A stretch of DNA of 64,000 nucleotides from Saprospiraceae bacterium. GTDB lineage: Bacteria > Bacteroidota > Bacteroidia > Chitinophagales > Saprospiraceae. The stretch spans positions 1 to 64,000 of the forward strand of contig JAHDES010000030.1 in the NCBI GenBank assembly GCA_020628645.1. The letters run 5' to 3'. Of the stretch, positions 37,781 to 47,063 are shown one piece after another (within the stretch, counting starts at the first letter, position 1; the number at the start of each line of letters is the position of its first letter). The notes below the pieces were generated by a model, which saw only the letters and a program-made list of their open reading frames with translations, was not told the origin of the DNA and did no database searches. A program made the position numbers and the translations under genes.

Positions 37781-38866
37781 TTGAGTCACCGAAGAATCAT
37801 ACATATCGATATGGATGCATTTTATGCATCTGTTGAGCAACGCGATCATCCTGAGTTGCGTGGTAAGCCCATTGCTGTAGGTGGCGGTGGTCGGCGTGGT
37901 GTAGTTGCAGCAGCGAGTTATGAAGCTCGAAAATTTGGGATACGATCTGCTATGCCTGGATTTAAAGCCAAGGAATTATGTCCTCATTTGATTTTTGTAA
38001 AATCGCGCTTTTCTGTTTATGGTGATATTTCGCAGCAAATTCGAACCATTTTTTTGGATTATACAGATTTGGTAGAACCTCTCTCTTTAGATGAAGCTTT
38101 TTTAGATGTTACCGAAAATAAAAAAGGTATTAATTCAGGTACACTAATCGCTCAAGAAATACGAAAACGCATCTTGGAGACTACGCAACTCACGGCTTCG
38201 GCTGGTGTTTCTTTTAATAAATTTCTCGCTAAAATTGCTTCTGATATTAATAAACCCAATGGTATCAAAGTCATTACTCCAAATGATGCAGAAGTCTTTT
38301 TAAATGAATTGCCTATTGAAAAATTCTTTGGCGTAGGGAAAGTAACCGCTAAAAAAATGCACCGCTTGGGTTTGTATACTGGCGGAGATATAAAAAAACT
38401 GTCTAAAATAGAACTCGGTCGGCATTTTGGAAAAGTAGGACAACATTTTTATCGCATTGTACGAGCCATTGATGATCGACCTGTCAATCCAAACCGTATT
38501 CGAAAATCAATTGGTGCAGAACGAACCTTTTCGGAAGATTTGACCACCTTCGAACAAATGAAGGAAAAATTACTTCCCATAACGCAAACCGTTTTCGACT
38601 ATATGCAAAAAAAGCAAAATCATGGTCGAACCGCCACCTTAAAAATTAAAATGACTGATTTTCGACAGATCACGCGCTCCAAATCCTTTACCAGTGAAAT
38701 TCGTAAATTAGCGGTATTACAACAAGCCGTTTTAGAATTACTAGAAAATACTTGGGATGACATAGAAGCCGTTCGTTTATTGGGAGTCTCTGTTTCCAAT
38801 CTTGAAAATGAAAAACAAATCGATGGCATTCAATTAAAATTAGATTTAGATTTTGGGGAAGAATAA
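37781..38866 (+). CDS. dinB: DNA polymerase IV (Y-family)
   Basis: A 361-residue error-prone translesion polymerase. The catalytic core is clear: IIHIDMDAFYASVEQRDHP, the GVVAAASYEARKFGIRSAMP finger motif, and the SLDEAFLDV active-site pair. Then come the SAGVSFNKFLAKIASDINKPNG palm end, the helix-hairpin-helix region (FGVGKVTAKKMHRLGLYTGG) and a little-finger domain. The start is a TTG at 37781, nine bases after the arsC-like stop; no ATG lies upstream in frame before that stop, and the first internal ATG would remove the active-site strand. No SOS box was recognised. Confidence 0.94.
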   Translation: MSHRRIIHIDMDAFYASVEQRDHPELRGKPIAVGGGGRRGVVAAASYEARKFGIRSAMPGFKAKELCPHLIFVKSRFSVYGDISQQIRTIFLDYTDLVEPLSLDEAFLDVTENKKGINSGTLIAQEIRKRILETTQLTASAGVSFNKFLAKIASDINKPNGIKVITPNDAEVFLNELPIEKFFGVGKVTAKKMHRLGLYTGGDIKKLSKIELGRHFGKVGQHFYRIVRAIDDRPVNPNRIRKSIGAERTFSEDLTTFEQMKEKLLPITQTVFDYMQKKQNHGRTATLKIKMTDFRQITRSKSFTSEIRKLAVLQQAVLELLENTWDDIEAVRLLGVSVSNLENEKQIDGIQLKLDLDFGEE

Positions 38867-38904
38867 GAGTTTATATTGCTCTTATCCATTAAGAAAAAAT
38901 GAAA

Positions 38905-39057
38905 ATGAACCGAGCATGATATTTATTAATCATAAATAACACACAAGGGTATGATTATTTTATCATGGTAAGTTCCATCTGACCACTAAAAGAAAACAAA
39001 AATAAACAGATGAAACACCGATGTCTAAGTATTAGACACCCAAAGGAATGATTAAAC
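38905..39057 (+). repeat. Orphan copy of the two-unit IS110 5'-flank repeat
   Basis: Two related units begin ATGAACCGAGCATGAT (38905) and ATGAAACACCGATG (39010) and each ends in a CAArGrATGATTA-type block. The middle block at 38942-38978 matches the region 51551-51585 (minus strand) at 30 of 35 positions, and the block at 39008-39057 matches 51483-51432 at about 43 of 52. The second match flanks the IS110 transposase start. The unit at 39017-39033 folds as a 7-bp hairpin (TGTCTAA / TTAGACA). It may be a decayed IS end or a free-standing structured RNA/DNA element. Confidence 0.6.
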
Positions 39058-39104
39058 TAATCGTAAGACGACTTGAAGTCGGCTCACGACAATAATTCAA
39101 ACAG

Positions 39105-39614
39105 ATGAAAAGAAATCTTGAATTGAGAGAAATAAGAAAAAAAGATTGCAAAGAGATAAGTGAATCCTTTCAAAAACAAGGATGGAATAAACCAATTTCA
39201 CAATACGAACAATATCTGGAATTCCAAAAAATGGAAAAAAGAGATATTATTATCGCAGAATTGAATCAAGAATTTGCAGGCTACCTAACGATAAAGTGGA
39301 AATCTGATTATAAGCCTTTCCAAATAAATAAAATTCCAGAAATTGTGGATTTTAATGTACTCAAAAAATATCAAAGACTTGGGATTGGAACAAAACTAAT
39401 GGATGAAGCAGAAAAAAGAATAAAAAAGGTATCAGACATTGCAGGAATTGGATTTGGTGTATATAAAGACTATGGTGCTGCACAAATTTTATATATAAAT
39501 AGAGGATACAAACCAGATGGAAATGGATTAGTTAAAGATTCAAATCCCTTGAAATATGGTGACGTTATAACAATTGATGATAGTATTGTATTTTGCCTCA
39601 CCAAGAAACTATAA
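39105..39614 (+). CDS. GNAT-family N-acetyltransferase
   Basis: A 169-residue acetyl-CoA-dependent acetyltransferase. The fold's motif A is visible as EIVDFNVLKKYQRLGIGTKLMDEAEKR (residue block about 84-108, with the RxxGIG acetyl-CoA loop), followed by IGFGVYKDYGAAQILYINRGY, the usual GNAT ending. The substrate is unknown. It is surrounded by repeat-like, hairpin-rich non-coding DNA on both sides and has higher Lys content than its neighbours, so it may be an acquired accessory gene. Confidence 0.85.
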   Translation: MKRNLELREIRKKDCKEISESFQKQGWNKPISQYEQYLEFQKMEKRDIIIAELNQEFAGYLTIKWKSDYKPFQINKIPEIVDFNVLKKYQRLGIGTKLMDEAEKRIKKVSDIAGIGFGVYKDYGAAQILYINRGYKPDGNGLVKDSNPLKYGDVITIDDSIVFCLTKKL

Positions 39615-39638
39615 ATAGAAAAAACGGACGAGAACAAA

Positions 39639-39682
39639 GGCTAGCGAGCCATGCTTTGCTGCGCTCGGACAGGTCGTTAGCC
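39639..39682 (+). repeat. Imperfect inverted repeat, attC-like
   Basis: GGCTAGCGA (39639-39647) pairs with TCGTTAGCC (39674-39682) with one G-T pair; the interior can also pair GCGAGC with GCTCG. Outer CGG and CCG bases extend it. The right arm GTTAGCC resembles the GTTRRRY core of integron attC sites but departs from it at one position. No integrase gene is present in the window. Confidence 0.35.
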
Positions 39683-39707
39683 AAACCGCTTATATAATAC
39701 TCATATC

Positions 39708-39929
39708 ATGGAAAGTGCAAATGCAGTTGTTAGCTTAATTGAATTTTTAATCCTATTTATCATCCTTATTAGTTTGGGCATCTCAATTTTTTCAATCAGA
39801 AGGATGTACAAAGGGTTTAAAAAAGAAGAAAAATGGATCAAAGTCAGCACTATTATTGCACTTCTTATATTTGGAATTGTTTTAACGACTAGTATCTATT
39901 TCTATTTTAAACTAGTACAATTGAAGTAA
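39708..39929 (+). CDS. Small two-helix membrane protein
   Basis: 73 residues with two membrane helices (LIEFLILFIILISLGISIFSI and VSTIIALLIFGIVLTTSIYFYF) joined by a short basic loop (RRMYKGFKKEEKW). No family recognised. It lies 26 bases after the hairpin at 39639-39682 and on the same strand as the GNAT gene, as in an accessory gene cassette. Confidence 0.6.
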   Translation: MESANAVVSLIEFLILFIILISLGISIFSIRRMYKGFKKEEKWIKVSTIIALLIFGIVLTTSIYFYFKLVQLK

Positions 39930-39948
39930 GCTTCTTAGTGAATGATCA

Positions 39949-40980
39949 TCACTCATAAATTTCAATATCAGGATAAAAAGCCCCAAATGAAAACCAATAG
40001 CCCATAAAAGAAGTCGGCTGTTCTAGTTGTTCATTATTGATTTGTCCCAAAATATTCAGGCTATTATTCATTTCATCTTTTGCAATAATGGGTAAGCTTT
40101 CTAAATCAATCGAAAATTGAGTGGTATTATCATTTTTATAAGCTACAATAAAGTTTTTTTCCTGCGAACCAATAACCACAATTTCTTCTCCCCCTACCCG
40201 ATCATGAATAACTTTTGGTGTTTCAAACAAACTTAAAGGGTAAGCCTTCCAATCATCATTGATGGATACGCCTAGAACACGATCTTTTGCTGCTAATCGA
40301 TTGTCCAGATTACTTAACGGAAAAATAATTCGATCATTGTTGGTTTTATAATCTCCATATGGATACTGTAAATAGTTTCGATTAAAACCTGTATTGGTAT
40401 TCAAGACTTCAGCATCTGGAAATAATTCTTTCCAGGTTTTCCAACTCGTCTCAATAATAGGGAATAAACTCGCTGCTTCTCCTACTCGATCACCATTCAC
40501 ACAATTCAAATTGATTTGCGACCAATAGCTATCTGTTTCCCGGTCATAAGGAATTAAGTTATTATTGTATAGTTTTCCACTGACGCCAAAAGTAGTCGTC
40601 TCTCCATTACTCAATTTTCGATTCCAGTTGATGGCAGTTCCTGTCAAGGGACAATAAGTTAACGCAAACGCTTGGTTGCCCATTTGATCATTAACGATTT
40701 CATGCCAATCTAAAATAGGATGTGGATAGCCTTTAATTTCACCATCTGCCCACACGCCAATGATTAAATCATCAGCTGACATGAAATCAATAGCATCAAT
40801 AGAACTAAATTTTGGGCTATCTATAGAAGGAATACCGTCTTTTCCTGGTCCACCATCTTGTACTTCACTCGATGGAATCAACCAATCTGAGTTCGTAAAG
40901 CTTTGTGCATTATCCTCTCCACAACTGAATATCGTGAACAATAAAATCAGATTAAATAATTGATTGAATTTCATTATCAT
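39949..40980 (-). CDS. DUF3179 domain lipoprotein
   Basis: A 343-residue protein with a lipobox (LLFTIFSCGED, modified Cys at about residue 20). The mature part is a DUF3179 domain: IGVWADGEIKGYPHPILDWHE, ALTYCPLTGTAINWNR with its conserved Cys-Pro-Leu-Thr-Gly, FGVSGKLYNNNLIPYDRET, and SYWSQINLNCVNG. The family is widespread in marine bacteria and archaea; function is unknown, and the conserved Cys in TYCPLTG may be redox or metal related. It follows the outer-membrane protein gene after 51 bases and probably shares its transcript. Confidence 0.88.
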   Translation of the reverse strand: MIMKFNQLFNLILLFTIFSCGEDNAQSFTNSDWLIPSSEVQDGGPGKDGIPSIDSPKFSSIDAIDFMSADDLIIGVWADGEIKGYPHPILDWHEIVNDQMGNQAFALTYCPLTGTAINWNRKLSNGETTTFGVSGKLYNNNLIPYDRETDSYWSQINLNCVNGDRVGEAASLFPIIETSWKTWKELFPDAEVLNTNTGFNRNYLQYPYGDYKTNNDRIIFPLSNLDNRLAAKDRVLGVSINDDWKAYPLSLFETPKVIHDRVGGEEIVVIGSQEKNFIVAYKNDNTTQFSIDLESLPIIAKDEMNNSLNILGQINNEQLEQPTSFMGYWFSFGAFYPDIEIYE

Positions 40981-40989
40981 TTTTTTGGT

Positions 40990-41021
40990 TCTTTGACTTT
41001 TTTCACGGGATTTGTCAAAGA
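40990..41021 (-). other. Hairpin in the leader of the DUF3179 gene
   Basis: 8-bp perfect inverted repeat TCTTTGAC / GTCAAAGA with a 16-base loop in the 51-base gap between the outer-membrane protein stop and the DUF3179 start. It may set the relative expression of the two genes or simply end the first transcript. Confidence 0.4.
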
Positions 41022-41031
41022 AGAATTTTTT

Positions 41032-41973
41032 TTAAAATAAATATCTTAATTGAGCACCAATTCGATAATCTGTAGTTATTTGTAGCCCTTCTAAATCTTG
41101 CCAAATGGGTAATGTACTAGATAATCGAACTAAATAATTTTCTTTAAATAATAGTTGTATTCCCATTAAATAATTTAACCAAAAACCACCACTATTATTA
41201 GCAGCTAATCCTTGTTCTTGATTAGCTTGTGTATATCGAAATTGTACGCCCATTTCTGGAGTTACAAACGAAGTATGAACAACAGTTTGATAACTTATCA
41301 TGTTTGTCCATGTAGTTTCATTTCCAAATTTAAATCGACGTCCATTGATTCGATCAGGATCGCCAAAATGCGCATTTGTAGTATTCAAACGATAGTTAAG
41401 TGCGGTTTGAAAATGCAGATTTTGGGTAAAAAGATGCGATTGATGAAAGGAAAAACGCCCAATAAAATCACTGGTTCCACTTCCACTTTGCATATCAGGA
41501 GAAAGAACAATATTTCGATCAGAACGAGTATTTTGAACTCCAGATGGTAATTTCATTCCTAGTCCAATAGTTATTTTTCGCTCCTTTTTTGACCAAGGTG
41601 TATATTGCCCAAGAAGGATTAAATCTCCAAAAGCAGATACTGTTTCTTGTTCAGATAAAGTATTTCTACCTTGTTGGATCCAAGGCAAAATAGCACTTAC
41701 TGCCCATTTGTTATTAATGGTGTAATTAAAATGTACCATCCATGCTTGTCCAGATCGAGTTCTTGGATCATTTTCTAATATTGAGTTTTGATCAACTAAA
41801 CGATTGACACTATTGTATTCATAAGAGAGCGCAATCATCAAGGGTTGATCTACGGTACTTCCTACATCTAATACTGAAGCAATTGGAGCTCCAGCTGTAC
41901 AACAAGTTTGTGCTTGTAAATTGATGGTAATTACAAGGTATAAAGGCAGTAGAATAAAACCTAAAGTATACAT
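41032..41973 (-). CDS. Outer-membrane beta-barrel protein with N-terminal CCxAGAP motif
   Basis: I take the ATG at 41973, which gives a signal peptide (YTLGFILLPLYLVITINLQAQ) and 313 residues; the frame is open to 42051. The mature N-terminus TCCTAGAPIASVLDVGST is followed by about 14 amphipathic strands alternating with polar turns, ending in the C-terminal ITTDYRIGAQLRYLF with the terminal Phe of outer-membrane proteins. The double Cys next to the signal cleavage site could bind a metal (inference). The family is uncharacterised; members are sometimes called transporter-like. The DUF3179 gene follows on the same strand. Confidence 0.75.
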   Translation of the reverse strand: MYTLGFILLPLYLVITINLQAQTCCTAGAPIASVLDVGSTVDQPLMIALSYEYNSVNRLVDQNSILENDPRTRSGQAWMVHFNYTINNKWAVSAILPWIQQGRNTLSEQETVSAFGDLILLGQYTPWSKKERKITIGLGMKLPSGVQNTRSDRNIVLSPDMQSGSGTSDFIGRFSFHQSHLFTQNLHFQTALNYRLNTTNAHFGDPDRINGRRFKFGNETTWTNMISYQTVVHTSFVTPEMGVQFRYTQANQEQGLAANNSGGFWLNYLMGIQLLFKENYLVRLSSTLPIWQDLEGLQITTDYRIGAQLRYLF

Positions 41974-42098
41974 TTTGACGTAGTAATAAATTCCGATTTT
42001 AATTTCAGTATAAAATTGTACTTTTGAACAAAATGAAACTGTCTTAGCCAATACAATTTTTCAACTTTACATTGTCCTAAACCTTACAAAAATCCATT

Positions 42099-42833
42099 AT
42101 GCCCTTAAATGCTGATGCTAATACTCTTATAATTTTTGATATAGATGGCACACTCTTATATTCCAATGCGATTGATAGTCAATGTTATGCCGCTACCTTT
42201 AACCGAATTTATGGACAAGCATTGCCATCTTTAGATTTGTCTAGTTTTTCGCATGTCAATGACACGACAATTTTTCAGGAGCTGATTAAAGCAGCATTTA
42301 ATCGTCCAGTTGATCCAGATGAATTAGTCCATTTTCAAGATGAATTTGTAAAACTTATTCAAGAGAAACGACAATCTAATCCTGAAGATTTCCAGCCAGT
42401 CCCCCACTCCAAAGAAATGGTAGATCGTCTACTTCATGATGATAATTTTATAGTGGGCATTGCCACAGGAGGATGGGAACGCCCTGCAAGCGTGAAATTA
42501 GCACATGTAGGTATTCCAAAAGTTGCCATTATTGGAAGTTATGCCGATCATAAATATACACGGGAAGCGATCTTGGAAGAAACGATAGAAAAAGCAAGAA
42601 AAGTACATTCCAACATTCAACGAATCGTTTATGTGGGCGATGCACCTTGGGATGTTCGCACTTGTAAACGTATGAATATCCCCTTGATTGGTATTCGATG
42701 GAAAGGGGATTCAGTCACCTTATCGCGTTTAGGGGTTTCACATGTTTTAGATAACTATACTGATTATCAAGCATTTCTAAATGCAGTAAAAAGTTGTCAA
42801 GTACCAGATGAAAAAAAAGTTGAATTTGAGTGA
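42099..42833 (+). CDS. HAD-superfamily hydrolase
   Basis: A 244-residue phosphatase of the haloacid dehalogenase family. Motif I is IIFDIDGTLLYSNAID (nucleophile Asp), motif II is the T in GIATGGWERPAS, the Lys motif III is near KVAIIGSYADHKYTREAIL, and motif IV is RIVYVGDAPWDVRTCK. The cap is helical, type C1. It is a phosphoglycolate-phosphatase-like or beta-phosphoglucomutase-like enzyme in the cytoplasm; the substrate cannot be told. It is a lone rightward gene before the tRNA-Lys. Confidence 0.88.
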   Translation: MPLNADANTLIIFDIDGTLLYSNAIDSQCYAATFNRIYGQALPSLDLSSFSHVNDTTIFQELIKAAFNRPVDPDELVHFQDEFVKLIQEKRQSNPEDFQPVPHSKEMVDRLLHDDNFIVGIATGGWERPASVKLAHVGIPKVAIIGSYADHKYTREAILEETIEKARKVHSNIQRIVYVGDAPWDVRTCKRMNIPLIGIRWKGDSVTLSRLGVSHVLDNYTDYQAFLNAVKSCQVPDEKKVEFE

Positions 42834-42969
42834 ACTTTTTTTGGAAAAATTTAGTTTATTATTCAGTTCTTTCAATTATTTCAAAAACAGCTACATTTAC
42901 CTGAAAATCAAGCATTTATAACTAATAAAATCTTTTTTCAGTCTAATGTAAAAAAACATTCACAACATT

Positions 42970-42998
42970 TTGTGATTTCAAAATATATCGTATATTTG
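42970..42998 (+). promoter_or_regulatory. Promoter of tRNA-Lys
   Basis: TTG at 42970-42972, spacer 18, TATATTTG at 42991-42998; the tRNA begins 35 bases later. Confidence 0.65.
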
Positions 42999-43032
42999 CA
43001 TCGCTTTTGAAGAAAAGCTAATTATAAATAAT

Positions 43033-43105
43033 GATCTCGTAGCTCAGTTGGTAGAGCATTTGACTTTTAATCAAAGGGTCCTGGGTTCGAGCCCCAGCGA
43101 GATCA
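43033..43105 (+). tRNA. tRNA-Lys (anticodon TTT)
   Basis: 73-nt tRNA. The acceptor GATCTCG pairs with CGAGATC; the D arm is GCTCAGTTGGTAGAGC. The anticodon arm TTGACTTTTAATCAA has anticodon TTT; the T arm is CTGGGTTCGAGCCCCAG. Discriminator A. Its 3' end is the left boundary of the likely island. Confidence 0.95.
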
Positions 43106-43115
43106 CTATAACAAT

Positions 43116-43145
43116 AAGACCTTACTTCATTAGAAGTAAGGTCTT
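43116..43145. terminator. Terminator after tRNA-Lys
   Basis: 13-bp perfect stem (AAGACCTTACTTC / GAAGTAAGGTCTT) with a 4-base loop and T-rich end on both strands. Confidence 0.85.
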
Positions 43146-43234
43146 TGTTCTTGATAAGAATCGGGCGAGAAGTTTATCTCATTCTTTATTCTATTTTATT
43201 TTCGTTTATTTTAGCAGAAATAATTAGTATTACA

Positions 43235-45061
43235 CTACAATAACTTATATTTCTCTATATTCTTTTTTTGTTCTTTATTATTTTCTCCTACTACCAAATT
43301 AAGTATATCCATCGAAGACAGATTTTCATCTATTGATTTATTGTTTTTTGTTAAAAGATTAATCACACTAGCTTCAACACCTAAATCTTGTAAATCCATT
43401 CCAAATATCTTTAAACCATCATCCTCGTGCGACTGCATTAACCTTTGAGCTTCTTTTCTTACATCTTTCACAGGATCGTCTTTTAGGTATAATAGCGATT
43501 TTTTTAAGTTTTCATCTTTACTGTATCGCAATCCTTTAAGTGCTGCAACACGATAATTTGAATTGGTATTCTCTAGTGCTTTTTTATAGTTTTCAACTAT
43601 GTTATCATTGAATTCAATATAGGGAAGTAAGTAATTGATTGCTCTCATAGCATCAAGATTATTAATATTATTACTTTCAAAGTCAATGACATTTAAAAAG
43701 ATATTAATGTATTCTCCATTTTTTTCTTTTTTACCGACTCGTTGTAAAACCTTTAAGGTATTTTCAACTATCTTTTGATTCTCATGTTTAAGAAGAGCTA
43801 GATATTTTTCTTTAGCTACTTCGCTATAAAATAAGGATATATCAAATTTACTTCCATTCATCAAACAACTAATTAAAATCAATATACCTGAAATCACATT
43901 AGAGTTTTGATGTGATAAATAGTTGATAATTGCATTTGGAGTATTTTCATCATATTTATAATCCAGCATAGCTGACATAGAATATGCGATAGTATCACTG
44001 CATTTATTTTCTAGCATCTTTACAAAAACTTCTAATAGTTTGGTGCTATTAGGTAAATAAGGAGATAGTTTTCCATTATTTGCTAATAATTTAAGAGCCG
44101 ATTCTGATTCAATAAAATTATCAGATAATAATTTAGGGACTAAAATATCGGTAATCTTTTCAGCTGGGTATCCTGTATTTAGCAGTGCCCATATTGCCGT
44201 GCCGCTAGTATGTCGATTATTTTTTTTAACTAGTTCAATACCTATCTTATACGTTTTTTCATTCGGAAAATGCTTTAGAATTTTCATCATATTACTTAAA
44301 GCATCTCCATACATTTCCATACCCGATCTATAAATACTTATCACTTTATCTTGTATGGACTCATCATCTAGTTCTTGCTCAGAAAGTGCTTTTAAAATAC
44401 TGCCTATGACCTCTCCATCTTTACATTTCATTAGTTCATCCATTAAATATGATTGATTCTCCTTAGAACTATAATATTCAAGATTTCCATAAAAAGCACT
44501 TTTGGTATCGGAGTCTTGGAGAAAAGGGATAATTAGGGGTAATATTTTAAACCCAAATTGAGGAAAATCGTAACCAATACGACTTACATTGTCTGTGTTC
44601 ATTGTTCCATTTATACCCTTAATTAGATCGATGGTATAACCCCAAATATTATTTAGTTGATCAGGATATTTTGAAGGCTCCGCATAAGAAGATAAGATAT
44701 AAAATTCTAGTGTATAGGGTTCGGCGAGCTCAAATAATTGATTGAGTTGGATGTTATTCTTGATTAATTCTTCATTTATCGTTGCGTATACATTTTTCAA
44801 TTCTTTAGCATAAAAGGTGTTTTGATTCACTATACCCAAGGGAAGTATAAGGGATATCAATTTTTCAAAAGCTTTGATCTTAATTATCTTTTCTTCCGAG
44901 TTTTCTCCAAGGGTAATTCGTTGTGCATTTTCAGGTAAATCGAATAATAAAGACGTACAGCTTACGACTTTTCCTGTGATCAAAAATTCTAGTTTGAAAT
45001 CTGTAATGATCGTATCAATCTTAACTCTTATCGTATCTTTTAACTTTTTTAATGTTGGCAT
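43235..45061 (-). CDS. HEAT-repeat protein, paralog 2
   Basis: A 608-residue protein with no signal peptide. The N-terminal about 100 residues (for example TDFKLEFLITGKVVSCTSLL) and LLFDLPENAQRITLGENSEE are shared with the next gene upstream (NYNITGKVFNSHPLIFDL, LPPNGQKLILGNNQEE), so this is a family-specific head. Residues about 190-580 are an alpha-solenoid of HEAT-like helix pairs, for example ALENTNSNYRVAALKGLRYS and DDPVKDVRKEAQRLM. HEAT solenoids scaffold proteins or nucleic acids. It is the last gene of the MoxR operon, 113 bases after its paralog. Confidence 0.8.
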   Translation of the reverse strand: MPTLKKLKDTIRVKIDTIITDFKLEFLITGKVVSCTSLLFDLPENAQRITLGENSEEKIIKIKAFEKLISLILPLGIVNQNTFYAKELKNVYATINEELIKNNIQLNQLFELAEPYTLEFYILSSYAEPSKYPDQLNNIWGYTIDLIKGINGTMNTDNVSRIGYDFPQFGFKILPLIIPFLQDSDTKSAFYGNLEYYSSKENQSYLMDELMKCKDGEVIGSILKALSEQELDDESIQDKVISIYRSGMEMYGDALSNMMKILKHFPNEKTYKIGIELVKKNNRHTSGTAIWALLNTGYPAEKITDILVPKLLSDNFIESESALKLLANNGKLSPYLPNSTKLLEVFVKMLENKCSDTIAYSMSAMLDYKYDENTPNAIINYLSHQNSNVISGILILISCLMNGSKFDISLFYSEVAKEKYLALLKHENQKIVENTLKVLQRVGKKEKNGEYINIFLNVIDFESNNINNLDAMRAINYLLPYIEFNDNIVENYKKALENTNSNYRVAALKGLRYSKDENLKKSLLYLKDDPVKDVRKEAQRLMQSHEDDGLKIFGMDLQDLGVEASVINLLTKNNKSIDENLSSMDILNLVVGENNKEQKKNIEKYKLL

Positions 45062-45174
45062 TTTTTTGTTTTTATGTTTGCTATATTTTACAAATCGTGC
45101 AAAAAAAGGAAAAAGCTTTTAAAATAAACTGTAGAGGTTTTGAAGTTACTGTAAATTCAATTTCCTCCATTTGT

Positions 45175-46971
45175 TTATTTCACTTTATACTTTTTCGCTT
45201 TATTCTCTGGTTTTATCCAGCCAAATTCCTTTTCAAAATAATCCTTTACAAATTCTTTTTGAGTTGGTACTCTTCCTTTATATTTAAATAAAATGTAGGC
45301 GTAAGTTTTAAGTCTACTCCATAAACTTGATTTATAGGCTTTTTTAGGTTCTTCAAAAAGTATGTTTGCAGCTGCCCTTACAGAGCTTGATGGATCATCC
45401 TTAAAATAATCTAATGATCTTTTTAAACTATGATCGTTACTATATCTCAACCCTCTTAGTGCTGTAGCTCGATAATTGTAGTCTTCGCTTTCTAATGCTA
45501 CTTTATAGGGATTAATTATTCGATTATTGAATTTGACAACTGGTAAAATATGATTGATCGCTTTCATTGCATATAAGTTCTTATAACTATTCTTATTCAG
45601 ATCAAGATGCTTCAAAAACAAGTCAATGAATTTTCTATTTTTCTCATTTTTACCAATTATTTTTAAAATATCGAATGCTTTCTCAACTATGTATAGTTCT
45701 TCCTTATTCAATAAATCAATAAAGATTTTTTTAGCCTTTTTACTATAAAATGGTTTGGTATTAAATCTGGAGTCATCCAATAATTTTTTTATTAAAAGTA
45801 GAAATCCTTTAATGATAACTGGATGATGAATGCTTAAAAATCTTACAATTTGTAAAGAGGTCGCTGTGTTGTATTGATATTGAATCAAATCTGGCATTGA
45901 AGAAGCAATTTTCAAATTCTGATTTACCTCTAGTGCTCTTGCAAATAGGTTGAGGAGCTTATTATTGTTGGGTAAATATCTTTTAAACTTATCCGAACTA
46001 GAAAGTATTGAAAAAGCAATTTGAGATTCTTTTGAATCGGTAGATTGTAATCTAGGCAACATCAAGTCAGCTATTTTTTTAGCAGAATATCCCATACTAA
46101 GTAAAATTTTTGATGTTTGCTCACTGGTATGTAGATTTTGTCCAGATAGTAATTCAATTCCAATTTTAGCAGTTTCATGGTTAGGATAGTGCTTCAAGGC
46201 TTCCATAAGTTTAGCCTTTGCATCTTCGTCCAATTGAATATCTGAATTGTATATATCAATAAGTGTTTGCTGAATTGTTACATCTTTTAATTGATGTTTA
46301 GAAAGTGCTATGAAAATCCCTCCTAAAGCTTGTCCATCTTTACAAGTTTGGAGTTCTTCTTTAAGATAGTTATACGATTCCTTAGTTATAACTTTTGCTA
46401 ACATTTCATAAGCTATTTTTTTGATGGATGATTGCTTGATAAAAGGAATTATAAGCGGTATAATTTTGAATCCAAACTGTGGATAATGGTAGCCAAGAAA
46501 TCGTAAATCTCCTGCTTTTATATCAGCATACCTATCATTTATCAATCCCATTTTGCTTGTCCAAATTTTATGGAAATCTTTAGGAAAATCATTGGGATTT
46601 GAATAAGAGGCATGAACATAATAAGCTAAACTATTTTCCTCTGCAATTTGGTATAAAGTGTTAAGATCAATTCCCGTTTCCTTTAATTGAGCGTTTATAG
46701 AATTGTAAATAGTATTTAAGCCATTGGATAAAAAAGTATCCTGATTTTGAATGCCAATGGGTAGTATTATAGGTATTAAGTTTTGAAAAACTTTTATGTG
46801 GTTTCTGATTTCTTCTTGATTATTCCCAAGGATCAATTTCTGTCCATTTGGCGGTAAATCAAATATTAATGGATGAGAATTGAATACCTTACCTGTAATA
46901 TTATAATCGACTTTATAGTCAATTATTATTCCATCGAAATCTATTCGAATTATGCCAGTCATTAGTTGCAT
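45175..46971 (-). CDS. HEAT-repeat protein, paralog 1
   Basis: A 598-residue solenoid protein. It aligns with the downstream paralog end to end: the same head domain (residues 1-100), the same order of helices, and the matching FDIPPNGQKL-type and LESEDYNYRATALRGLRYS blocks. The C-terminal HEAT pair is KDDPSSSVRAAANILF, after which a basic tail (YFEKEFGWIKPENKAKKYKVK, residues about 578-598) is unique to this copy. It is likely a binding partner of the MoxR/VWA pair, since it lies directly after them in the same direction (92 bases after the VWA gene). Confidence 0.8.
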   Translation of the reverse strand: MQLMTGIIRIDFDGIIIDYKVDYNITGKVFNSHPLIFDLPPNGQKLILGNNQEEIRNHIKVFQNLIPIILPIGIQNQDTFLSNGLNTIYNSINAQLKETGIDLNTLYQIAEENSLAYYVHASYSNPNDFPKDFHKIWTSKMGLINDRYADIKAGDLRFLGYHYPQFGFKIIPLIIPFIKQSSIKKIAYEMLAKVITKESYNYLKEELQTCKDGQALGGIFIALSKHQLKDVTIQQTLIDIYNSDIQLDEDAKAKLMEALKHYPNHETAKIGIELLSGQNLHTSEQTSKILLSMGYSAKKIADLMLPRLQSTDSKESQIAFSILSSSDKFKRYLPNNNKLLNLFARALEVNQNLKIASSMPDLIQYQYNTATSLQIVRFLSIHHPVIIKGFLLLIKKLLDDSRFNTKPFYSKKAKKIFIDLLNKEELYIVEKAFDILKIIGKNEKNRKFIDLFLKHLDLNKNSYKNLYAMKAINHILPVVKFNNRIINPYKVALESEDYNYRATALRGLRYSNDHSLKRSLDYFKDDPSSSVRAAANILFEEPKKAYKSSLWSRLKTYAYILFKYKGRVPTQKEFVKDYFEKEFGWIKPENKAKKYKVK

Positions 46972-47063
46972 ATATTTATCTGTTTATTCTTAATAGTAAT
47001 CCCCAATCTTTCAAGTTAGACTAGGAACTTATTATGATTAATAACTATTCTGATTGTTTCGTT

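Noticed and set aside
39639-39682. Firm call of an integron attC site
   Set aside because: The right arm departs from GTTRRRY and no integron integrase is present; kept only as a low-confidence inverted repeat.
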